NCBI GenBank assembly: GCA_027024125.1
Contig: JALVSV010000251.1
Location: 1 to 5,161 of the forward strand
DNA length: 5,161 nt
Direction: 5' to 3'
Source: Methylothermaceae bacterium
Lineage (GTDB): Bacteria; Pseudomonadota; Gammaproteobacteria; Methylococcales; Methylothermaceae
Notes under the pieces: generated by a model
The model's input: only the letters and a program-made list of their open reading frames with translations
Told to the model about the DNA's origin: nothing
Database searches by the model: none
Made by a program: the position numbers and the translations under genes
Shown here: positions 1-5,161 of the stretch, in pieces
How the letters are laid out: every line of letters starts with the position of its first letter
Position numbering within the stretch: the first letter of the stretch is position 1

Positions 1-56
1 TAGATGACGGAGTCTTGGTAATAGGGTGAACAAACTGACAGATACCCATACCGAAT

Positions 57-121
57 ATTGCGCCAGTCGAATTCCGCACCGGTCTTCGCTTGGCCAGACA
101 CCCCCAGGAAACTGGCGCAAT
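57..121. repeat. 11-bp perfect inverted repeat with 43-base spacer upstream of the ABC operon
   Basis: ATTGCGCCAGT at 57-67 is the exact reverse complement of ACTGGCGCAAT at 111-121. The arms are perfect over 11 bp and do not extend in either direction. The 43-base interval contains a short ACCGGT palindrome and no recognisable gene. The position 5' of the ABC operon suggests a long-range stem in a leader RNA or a pair of opposed protein-binding half-sites. The repeat is seen directly; any function is inference. There is no T-run after either arm, so it is not an intrinsic terminator. Confidence 0.6.
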
Positions 122-132
122 GTTCGGACCAT

Positions 133-159
133 GGCAAATCGAATCCAATTCGTTTTGCC
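133..159. repeat. 27-base imperfect palindrome / hairpin just upstream of the ABC ATPase
   Basis: The left arm GGCAAATCGAAT (133-144) and right arm ATTCGTTTTGCC (148-159) pair over 6 bp, then one T-T mismatch (139/153), then 5 bp, around a CCA triloop. It ends 26 bases before the preferred ATPase start at 186. In RNA it would make a compact leader hairpin; in DNA it resembles a dyad operator. No poly-T tract follows on either strand, so an intrinsic terminator is unlikely. If translation starts at 120 instead, the hairpin lies inside the 5' end of the coding region. The structure is seen in the sequence; a regulatory role is inference. Confidence 0.6.
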
Positions 160-185
160 GGTGTCTTGATGCTGAATCACAACCC

Positions 186-1121
186 ATGATAGAAATCGAA
201 CATCTGCAAAAACGCTATGGCAGTTTCATGGCAGTGAAAGATATTTCTTTCACCGTCAGGTCTGGTGAAGTTTTGGGATTCCTTGGCCCCAACGGGGCCG
301 GAAAGACAACCACCATGCGTATGATCACAGGCTTTCTGCACCCTGATGGTGGAACCGTCAGGGTCTTTGGCAACGATGTACATACGCATTCACTCAAGGT
401 AAAAACCCTCATCGGCTATCTACCGGAAGGTGCGCCAGCCTATGGAGAGATGACTGTCAAATCATTCCTGAACTTTATTGCCGCCATCCGTGGAATCAAT
501 GCAGCCGAAAAACCGCGACGGCTCGAGTCGGTCATCGAACGGTTGCAACTGCAATCGGTCATGAACCGCCGGATCGAAACCCTTTCCAAGGGTTTCAAAC
601 GACGGGTTGGACTGGCCCAGGCGATCATCCACCAGCCCCCGGCACTGATTTTGGACGAACCCACCGATGGTCTCGATCCCAATCAAAAACATCAGGTACA
701 TGAGTTGATCAGAGAATTGGCACAAAATTGTCTCATCATCATTTCCACCCATATTTTGGAAGAAGTTCATGCGGTCTGCACCCGTGCCATCATCATCGCC
801 CAGGGGCGAATCGTCGCCGATGCAAGCCCGACGGAACTGGAGCAACGATCCCGTTACCACGGAGCAGTACGGCTGAATCTGCCTGACTCCGGTCTGGCAG
901 CAGAGTTGTCCATCCTTCCAGGAGTTGCCGCCGTCGAATCCGATCCACTCTCTCCTGGCCGGATCCTACTTTTTCCCGAACCTGGGTATAACCTGTTTCC
1001 CACCATCAGGGAGTGGATTTACCAGCGCCGTGTGGACGTGGTCGAGCTGGCCGTCGAACGGGGACGGCTCGATGAGGTATTCCGCCGCCTGACCACGGAG
1101 GAAACAGACCGATGCGCATGA
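186..1121 (+). CDS. ABC transporter ATP-binding protein, GldA/CcmA-like (311 aa)
   Basis: This is the cytoplasmic nucleotide-binding subunit that hydrolyses ATP to drive the ABC-2 permease encoded next. Visible motifs, numbered from ATG 186: Walker A GPNGAGKTT at 34-42; a Q-loop region with GYLPEG at 77-82, where Glu replaces the usual Gln as is common in this subfamily; signature LSKGF at 133-137 in place of LSGGQ; Walker B ALILDEP at 153-159 with catalytic Glu158; D-loop GLDP at 162-165; switch His189 in STHI. A roughly 80-residue C-terminal domain ends in the family-typical LDEVFRRLT. The start at 186 fits the usual family N-terminus (MIEIEHLQKRYG), but no clear Shine-Dalgarno precedes it. 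In-frame ATG 120 (333 aa) has AGGAA at 106-110, and a TTG at 90 is also open; the extra N-terminal residues do not look like the family. The gene overlaps the permease gene by 10 bases. Function as an ABC ATPase is secure; the start is less so and the substrate is unknown. Confidence 0.93.
   Translation: MIEIEHLQKRYGSFMAVKDISFTVRSGEVLGFLGPNGAGKTTTMRMITGFLHPDGGTVRVFGNDVHTHSLKVKTLIGYLPEGAPAYGEMTVKSFLNFIAAIRGINAAEKPRRLESVIERLQLQSVMNRRIETLSKGFKRRVGLAQAIIHQPPALILDEPTDGLDPNQKHQVHELIRELAQNCLIIISTHILEEVHAVCTRAIIIAQGRIVADASPTELEQRSRYHGAVRLNLPDSGLAAELSILPGVAAVESDPLSPGRILLFPEPGYNLFPTIREWIYQRRVDVVELAVERGRLDEVFRRLTTEETDRCA
1097..1102 (+). promoter_or_regulatory. Shine-Dalgarno of the permease gene
   Basis: GGAGGA lies inside the end of the ATPase gene, 9 bases before ATG 1112. 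A second in-frame ATG at 1118 would give an ATGA overlap with the ATPase stop but sits 15 bases from this site, so 1112 is the better start. The arrangement implies translational coupling of the two subunits. Confidence 0.75.
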
Positions 1122-1846
1122 CCTGTATCATCTGCCGGCGGGAACTGGAAAGTTACTTTGCCACCCCACTGGCCTATGTATTCCTGGTGATATTCCTGAT
1201 TCTCACCGGAGTTTTCACTTTTTACCTGGGCGGCTGGTATGAACGGGGCCAGGCCGATCTACAACCTTTCTTCACTTATCACCCCTTGCTTTACCTGTTT
1301 CTGATACCTGCGGTTTCGATGCGCCTATGGGCCGAGGAACGCAAGGCCGGTACCATCGAGCTGCTGCTGACCCTGCCGGTACGGCTGCGGGACGCGGTAC
1401 TGGGAAAGTTTCTTGCCGCCTGGGGATTCGTTGCCCTGGCCCTGATACTGACCTTCCCGCTGTGGATCACCGCCAACTGGCTGGGGGATCCGGACAACGG
1501 CGTCATTCTGGCCGCTTATCTTGGCAGTCTGCTGATGGCAGGAAGTTATCTTGCCATCGGGGAATGCCTCTCTGCGGCCACCGACAACCAAGTCATCGCC
1601 TTCATCCTCACGGCCGTGGTTTGTTTTCTGTTCGTCGCCGCAGGCTCCCCCCTGGTGCTCGATGCCTTCTACCACTGGGCGCCAGGCTGGCTGGTGGATG
1701 CGGTTGCTTCGTTGAGCTTCCTGACGCATTTTCGTGACATCAGCCGGGGCGTGCTGAATGCACGCGACATCCTGTTCTTCCTGCTGGTGTCCTGTGGTTG
1801 GTTATGGGCCTGCGCGGCCGTGATCGAATACAAGAAGGAAGGATAG
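1112..1846 (+). CDS. ABC-2 type transporter permease, GldF-like (244 aa)
   Basis: This is the integral inner-membrane subunit that forms the transport path and pairs with the ATPase just upstream. Six hydrophobic segments are visible at about residues 20-40, 58-74, 99-121, 131-152, 160-182 and 219-237. Between segments 2 and 3 lies the cytoplasmic motif EERKAGTIELLLTLPV (75-90), a hallmark of ABC-2 permeases of the GldF/NosY type and the likely coupling region to the ATPase. The C-terminus is short and basic (EYKKEG), expected on the cytoplasmic side. Length is typical for a single-domain half-permease, which probably works as a dimer. The start at 1112 is chosen from the GGAGGA site at 1097-1102; the gene overlaps the ATPase end by 10 bases. 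The GldG-like gene starts 5 bases after its stop. Family assignment is firm; the substrate cannot be read from sequence. Confidence 0.92.
   Translation: MRMTCIICRRELESYFATPLAYVFLVIFLILTGVFTFYLGGWYERGQADLQPFFTYHPLLYLFLIPAVSMRLWAEERKAGTIELLLTLPVRLRDAVLGKFLAAWGFVALALILTFPLWITANWLGDPDNGVILAAYLGSLLMAGSYLAIGECLSAATDNQVIAFILTAVVCFLFVAAGSPLVLDAFYHWAPGWLVDAVASLSFLTHFRDISRGVLNARDILFFLLVSCGWLWACAAVIEYKKEG
1837..1843 (+). promoter_or_regulatory. Shine-Dalgarno of the GldG-family gene
   Basis: GGAAGGA lies in the last codons of the permease gene, 8 bases before ATG 1852. It decides the start: an upstream in-frame GTG at 1798 would add 18 residues (start MVMGLRGRDR) that are polar and precede the natural signal-anchor, so 1852 is preferred. 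Confidence 0.75.
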
Positions 1847-1851
1847 ATCCA

Positions 1852-3687
1852 ATGAGCAGGCGTTTGTACCTTTGGCCGATTTTGATAGCGACCCTGACCG
1901 CGGTGCTCCTGACCAACAGGCTGCCTGATTTCAGGATTGATCTCACCGAAGAAAAACTCTATACCCTGTCCCGGGGAACCCGGAACATCCTTCAGCAGCT
2001 TCAGCAGCCGGTCACATTCGAATTCTTTTTTTCCGACCAGGCCACCCGGGATATGCCGCTGCTTCGCGACTATGCCCGCAGGGTACGCGCCTTGCTGGAG
2101 GAATACCAGCGTGCGTCCCGGGGTAAGATCCGATTGGTGATCATCGATCCCGAACCGTTTTCAGAAAGCGAGGACCAGGCGGTCAGCCGGGGGATCCGAG
2201 GAGTGAACCTGGCGCCTGGCTCACCACAGGTGTATTTCGGCCTGGCCGCCATCAGCGACGACAAAACAGCAACCATCCCCTTTTTCACCCAACAACGTGA
2301 GTCATGGCTTGAATATGACATCAGCCAGCTGCTGGTTCAGCTGATACGCGACCACCCGCCCCGACTGACCATCTATGCCGAGCCAGATCTTCTGGTGCGG
2401 GGGGGAATCAATCCATACAACCAGCAGCCCCAACCTCCCTGGGTGGCCCTGGAAAATCTGGGGAAACTCTATGACATCCAGTGGCTACCCAAGGATTTTC
2501 AGCAGATCCCACAAGACACCGATCTTTTGGTGCTGATCCATCCCAAGAACCTGCAGGAAAGATCTCTGTACGCCATCGACCAGTTCGTGGTGAGCGGGAA
2601 AAAAGCGTTGATCTTCACCGACCCCTACGCCGAATTGGACGGCCCGCCCGCGTTCGTACAGCCCGGAAGGGACAAACATTCAGATCTCAACCGCCTGTTT
2701 CGGGCCTGGGGTTTCGAGCAAGCCAACCATGGCTTCGTGGGCGACGCCCGCTATGCCTCCAGGGTCACCGTCGGCAACCGCTCGGCACGCCACCTTGGGC
2801 TGCTGACCCTTGATAGGTCCGCTATCGGGAATGATGTCATCCTCGCCAACCTCGACAAACTGGTGCTCTCATCAGCAGGCGCCCTGCGTCCCCTCCCTGA
2901 CGCCAGGACCCGGTTCAAACCCCTGGTACAGTCCAGTCCTGAATCCATGCTGATTCCCACCGCAGCCCTGGACTATCTGTTCGATCCCGGCATGCTCTAT
3001 GAAGCCTTCAAGCCCGGCGGGAAGCGCTTTACCCTGATCGCCCGCGTCGAGGGAAACTTCACCAGTGCCTTCAAAGGCAAGTTGCCGGAGGGAGTGAATA
3101 CACAAACACACCGGGATCATTCCGCCACCGACAACCGCTTGTTGGTCGTTGCCGATTCCGACATGCTCGCCAATCGTCTCTGGACAAAACTGGAAACCGG
3201 GCCCGACGGAGATCGACTGGTGGTTCCTTTTGCCGACAATGGCACCTTTCTCATCAACGCCATCGATTATCTCAGTGGTCACCCGGATCTCATCTCCATC
3301 CGCGGCAGGGGACGGTTCGGGAGGCCTTTCACAATCGTCGAGGAAATGCGTCACCAGGCCCAACAACAGTTCCAGACCAGGACCAAGGCTCTGCAACAAC
3401 GCCTCAAGGAAACGGAGACCAAACTGGCTGAGTTGGAAACCAAAACGGGCAAAGGTCAGAAAGCCCTTTCCGAAGTGAGGCACCGGGCCATTGACAATTA
3501 CCTGGCAGAGCGGCTCAGGATCCGCAAGGAACTGCGGCAATTGCAGCACCAATTGAACCGTGAGATTGAACGGCTGGGAGTACACATCAAGCTGATCAAC
3601 ATCCTCGGCATTCCACTGCTACTGACTCTGGCAGCCCTGATCATCCGGTGGTGGCCACGCCGTCATTCAGGCCAGCGCACCACCTGA
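1852..3687 (+). CDS. GldG-family ABC transporter auxiliary protein (611 aa)
   Basis: This is a membrane-anchored auxiliary subunit of the ABC system. An N-terminal helix at about residues 5-23 is followed by the family motif DLTEEKLYTLS (30-40). A large domain of the ABC_transp_aux type follows, with the conserved block LLVLIHPKNLQERSLYAIDQ (225-244) and the segment ALIFTDPYAELD (252-263). A second conserved block, LLVVADSDMLANR (430-442) to NAIDYLSG (469-476), precedes a highly charged Gln/Arg/Lys/Glu-rich helix at about 496-580, likely a coiled coil. The protein ends with a second membrane helix at about 580-600 and a basic tail (WWPRRHSGQR). The two helices place the large domain outside the cytoplasmic membrane. 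The architecture and length match non-gliding GldG proteins. It is the last gene of the operon, and its final 25 bases overlap the convergent SAM hydrolase gene. In many genomes a DUF4340 protein follows this trio; none is present here. Molecular role is not established, so the function given is family-level inference. Confidence 0.88.
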   Translation: MSRRLYLWPILIATLTAVLLTNRLPDFRIDLTEEKLYTLSRGTRNILQQLQQPVTFEFFFSDQATRDMPLLRDYARRVRALLEEYQRASRGKIRLVIIDPEPFSESEDQAVSRGIRGVNLAPGSPQVYFGLAAISDDKTATIPFFTQQRESWLEYDISQLLVQLIRDHPPRLTIYAEPDLLVRGGINPYNQQPQPPWVALENLGKLYDIQWLPKDFQQIPQDTDLLVLIHPKNLQERSLYAIDQFVVSGKKALIFTDPYAELDGPPAFVQPGRDKHSDLNRLFRAWGFEQANHGFVGDARYASRVTVGNRSARHLGLLTLDRSAIGNDVILANLDKLVLSSAGALRPLPDARTRFKPLVQSSPESMLIPTAALDYLFDPGMLYEAFKPGGKRFTLIARVEGNFTSAFKGKLPEGVNTQTHRDHSATDNRLLVVADSDMLANRLWTKLETGPDGDRLVVPFADNGTFLINAIDYLSGHPDLISIRGRGRFGRPFTIVEEMRHQAQQQFQTRTKALQQRLKETETKLAELETKTGKGQKALSEVRHRAIDNYLAERLRIRKELRQLQHQLNREIERLGVHIKLINILGIPLLLTLAALIIRWWPRRHSGQRTT

Positions 3688-4388
3688 CCGATGGAAAGAT
3701 TCAGGGCTTTTGCGGCGCTACCCCGGTTGACGGCAATCTCCACCAACCCCATGGAATTGGGGTACCAGAACGGCGAGCCTTCCTGAACATCGGAGAAGGT
3801 GCCTGCAGACGGGATGAGATGACCGCCTGCCTGTAACGCCTGGCCCTGCCATTCATGTTGGTAACGCAGACCCGTGATCGCATTCCCATAATGATCGATA
3901 TAGACCACCTCGGCAAGGTCCTGCGGCCAAGCCGACAAGTTAGGCCCCTGCCAGGGAATCAGCATCCCCTCTTCGGTCTGTGATGCGATGGCTGCCGCCA
4001 CCGGAGCGAAAAGATCGCGGCCATGAAAGCTGACAGACAGGCTCTTCGGTTGCCAGACGATTTCAAACCAGGAGGAATCATGGCATTGAAGCGCCACGAC
4101 GTTCAAAAGCCCATTGTCGGGTCCCACGAACCATCTTCCGCTGGCTTTCAGTGCCACCGGAAGGCGTTCACCCCCTACTCCGGGATCGACAACACACAGA
4201 AACACGGTTCCCTCCGGCCACCAACGAGACAGCGCCGCCAAAAGATAGGCAGCATGTCTTGGATCGGTAGCCGGTGCATCGTTGAGCAGATCGATGACCT
4301 CGATGCCCGGCGCATGACGCCGAAGCACGGCCAACATCTGCCCAAGATAGGGACCGTGACACCCGAAATCAGTGAATGTGACTACCAT
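3663..4388 (-). CDS. S-adenosylmethionine hydroxide adenosyltransferase (SAM hydrolase, DUF62 family, 241 aa)
   Basis: This is a cytoplasmic enzyme that splits S-adenosylmethionine with water/hydroxide to adenosine and L-methionine, of the same fold as the bacterial fluorinase and chlorinase. Family motifs appear in order: TDFG (6-9), YLGQM (14-18), VVDPGVGGER (66-75), GPDNGLL (89-95), SFHGRDLFAPVAA (120-132), DHYGNAIT (165-172) and NSMGLVEIAVNRGSAA (211-226). The Asp-Arg-His triad described for archaeal homologues is present as D68, R75 and H122, which supports hydrolase rather than halogenase activity; the extra loop of fluorinases is not apparent at this length. The start at 4388 matches the family N-terminus (MVVTFTDFG). 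It overlaps the stop of the upstream ligase gene by 7 bases (ATGGTAG), with only a weak GGA-containing sequence ahead, so translation probably depends on coupling. The 3' end overlaps the GldG-like gene. Family call is firm; the physiological reason for destroying SAM is unknown. Confidence 0.92.
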   Translation of the reverse strand: MVVTFTDFGCHGPYLGQMLAVLRRHAPGIEVIDLLNDAPATDPRHAAYLLAALSRWWPEGTVFLCVVDPGVGGERLPVALKASGRWFVGPDNGLLNVVALQCHDSSWFEIVWQPKSLSVSFHGRDLFAPVAAAIASQTEEGMLIPWQGPNLSAWPQDLAEVVYIDHYGNAITGLRYQHEWQGQALQAGGHLIPSAGTFSDVQEGSPFWYPNSMGLVEIAVNRGSAAKALNLSIGQVVRWPE

Positions 4389-5161
4389 GGCGACGAATCC
4401 GATGAGAATGACCGCTCAAAACTGAGCAGTGCGCCTCCAAACAGAAACCAGTAGTACCGCCAATCGAAATTGAGCATCCGGAAGTTGGTGGCCGTCACCA
4501 GCAGGTGCAGCGCCAAGGCTGCAAACAGGAAAAGCATCAGGTCTCCGCTCGCCAGGCTGTGACGATACGCAATCCACCCCTCTCGAATCAACAAAAAGAT
4601 GATGGCGGCAATCATCAGGAAACCGACTATCCCAAGCCTGAGCAGCATCTCTACATAGCCGTTGTGAAGGTCATTGTAGACCTTGATATGTCTATATGGC
4701 CACTTCTCCATCATCAGGGGCTTGGTAATCCCTGGTCCAAGGCCAAATAAAGGGTTCTTTTTCCAGTGCTCCAATCCAAACAGAAGCATATGATGGCGAA
4801 TTCCCATGGGTTGAACCTCCCCCTTGTCATCATATGCCTTGATCTCTCCCAGATTGCCTGACAAGAAATTGGTGATTGTGCCAACTTCAGTCGTCGCTCG
4901 CTTGAAAAAAGTTTCATGATTCAAATATCCAATCGTGATACTGATCACGACAGTGATCGAAATGAGTCGGAGGGATTGATGACGGCCACATCCCGATTGG
5001 AACGCCAAGTAGACCAGCAGACATCCAAGCCCGATGATGATCAGCATCAGCCATACGCCACGGCTCTGTGACAAGATCACCCCCTCTATGGAAAAGAAGA
5101 GAAACATGGCCCACAGAATGGAGTTAAGCCACTTCAGGACAGGGTGATGTACCGATGAGAC
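4382..5161 (-). CDS. O-antigen ligase/polymerase-family membrane protein, C-terminal part (259 aa visible, partial)
   Basis: This is a polytopic inner-membrane glycosyltransferase of the WaaL/Wzy (O-antigen ligase) superfamily, which transfers or polymerises undecaprenyl-diphosphate-linked glycans at the periplasmic face. The frame stays open to the right edge: 18 codons precede the first visible ATG at 5107 with no stop, so the true start lies outside and the ATG is internal. In the visible numbering, SQSRG (31-35) ends one membrane helix and carries the conserved Arg34. A periplasmic loop contains HWKKNPLFGLGPG (132-144) and then H166-N followed by nine residues and GIVG, which fits the H[NSQ]x9Gxx[GTY] ligase motif. 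Further helices lie at about 36-54, 64-79, 178-192, 206-224 and 235-247. The missing N-terminal half would carry the other helices. It may be a lipid A-core ligase, a Wzy polymerase or a protein O-oligosaccharyltransferase; these are not separable from this fragment. Base composition looks more AT-rich than in the ABC operon. Confidence 0.85.
   Translation of the reverse strand, partial: VSSVHHPVLKWLNSILWAMFLFFSIEGVILSQSRGVWLMLIIIGLGCLLVYLAFQSGCGRHQSLRLISITVVISITIGYLNHETFFKRATTEVGTITNFLSGNLGEIKAYDDKGEVQPMGIRHHMLLFGLEHWKKNPLFGLGPGITKPLMMEKWPYRHIKVYNDLHNGYVEMLLRLGIVGFLMIAAIIFLLIREGWIAYRHSLASGDLMLFLFAALALHLLVTATNFRMLNFDWRYYWFLFGGALLSFERSFSSDSSPW
4933..4958. repeat. Two overlapping, mutually exclusive short inverted repeats inside the ligase gene
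   Basis: TCGTGAT (4933-4939) and ATCACGA (4944-4950) are perfect 7-bp arms around a 4-base loop. GATCAC (4943-4948) and GTGATC (4953-4958) are perfect 6-bp arms around another 4-base loop. They share bases 4943-4948, so only one can form at a time. The stretch encodes a repetitive membrane-helix segment (ISITVVISITI), which explains the repeats well enough through repeated Ile/Thr/Val codons. No function is claimed. Confidence 0.4.

Larger units (their letters stand above)
1..185. other. Non-coding leader/intergenic region upstream of the ABC operon
   Basis: No gene is recognised here. A TAG at the very first base could be the stop of a gene to the left, but this cannot be tested. The region holds the two inverted repeats described separately. 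CTGACA at 35-40 resembles a -35 box, but no convincing -10 box lies 16-18 bases downstream, so no promoter is called. A six-codon open frame at 169-189 (MLNHNP) ends in an ATGA overlap with the preferred ATPase start and has no ribosome-binding site. In-frame upstream starts for the ATPase at 90 (TTG) and 120 (ATG) lie within this stretch. Confidence 0.5.

Noticed and set aside
35..61. Possible sigma-70 promoter with CTGACA as the -35 box
   Set aside because: The only -10-like sequences (AATATT, TATTGC) give spacers of 13-15 bases, too short for a convincing promoter.
462..860. Minus-strand open frame (132 codons) opposite the ABC ATPase
   Set aside because: It lies across the Walker B, signature and switch motifs of the ATPase on the plus strand, so the plus strand is the coding one.
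1989..2008. Tandem CTTCAGCAG repeat in the GldG-like gene
   Set aside because: It simply encodes the LQQLQQ stretch; two copies are not a meaningful repeat array.
2872..3585. Long open frame (237 codons) on the minus strand opposite the GldG-like gene
   Set aside because: The plus-strand frame carries clear GldG-family motifs across the same bases. The antisense translation resembles no family I recognise and has no ribosome-binding site of note; it is a shadow of biased codon use.
3746..3763. Inverted repeat ACCCCA / TGGGGT with a 6-base loop after the end of the ABC operon
   Set aside because: It could be taken for a terminator of the plus-strand operon, but no T-run follows on either strand and it lies within the conserved C-terminal NSMGLVEI-coding region of the SAM hydrolase.
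4023..4454. Plus-strand open frame (143 codons) spanning the junction of the SAM hydrolase and ligase-type genes
   Set aside because: Both minus-strand proteins show conserved family motifs here; the plus-strand translation is low in hydrophobic structure and matches nothing recognisable.

Overview
The window reads as an ordinary bacterial chromosome segment, most likely from a Gram-negative proteobacterium (a gammaproteobacterium is my best guess). Base composition is moderately GC-rich, starts are ATG where they can be judged, genes are tightly packed with 4-25 bp overlaps, and an O-antigen ligase-type gene points to an outer-membrane polysaccharide. The taxonomic guess is inference; no rRNA or marker gene is present.

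Layout. Bases 1-185 are a non-coding or leader region with two inverted repeats: 11-bp perfect arms at 57-67 and 111-121, and a near-perfect 27-base palindrome at 133-159. Bases 186-3687 (+ strand) form a three-gene operon: an ABC ATPase (GldA/CcmA-like), an ABC-2 type permease (GldF-like), and a membrane-anchored GldG-family auxiliary protein. The first two genes overlap and the third starts 5 bases after the second ends, each of the last two behind a good Shine-Dalgarno sequence. Bases 3663-5161 (- strand) hold a second, convergent unit: the C-terminal part of an O-antigen ligase/polymerase-family membrane protein that runs off the right edge, followed by an S-adenosylmethionine hydroxide adenosyltransferase (SAM hydrolase, DUF62 family) whose start overlaps the ligase stop by 7 bases. 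The two units meet tail to tail and their coding sequences overlap by 25 bp, with no visible intrinsic terminator between them.

How the genes work together. The ATPase, permease and GldG-like protein should form one inner-membrane ABC complex: the ATPase powers the six-helix permease, and the GldG-like protein places a large extracytoplasmic domain beside it. The substrate cannot be read from sequence. This trio is widespread outside gliding bacteria, so the Gld names describe the family and are not evidence of motility. On the other strand, the ligase-type protein would act on lipid-linked glycans on the periplasmic side, and the SAM hydrolase would split SAM to adenosine and methionine in the cytoplasm. 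Their coupling is physical; I see no known pathway that joins them.

I found no mobile element, CRISPR array, tRNA or rRNA. I do not see an obviously new system. The most interesting points are the structured leader with an ambiguous start for the ATPase, the coupled ligase/SAM hydrolase pair, and the terminator-less convergent overlap.
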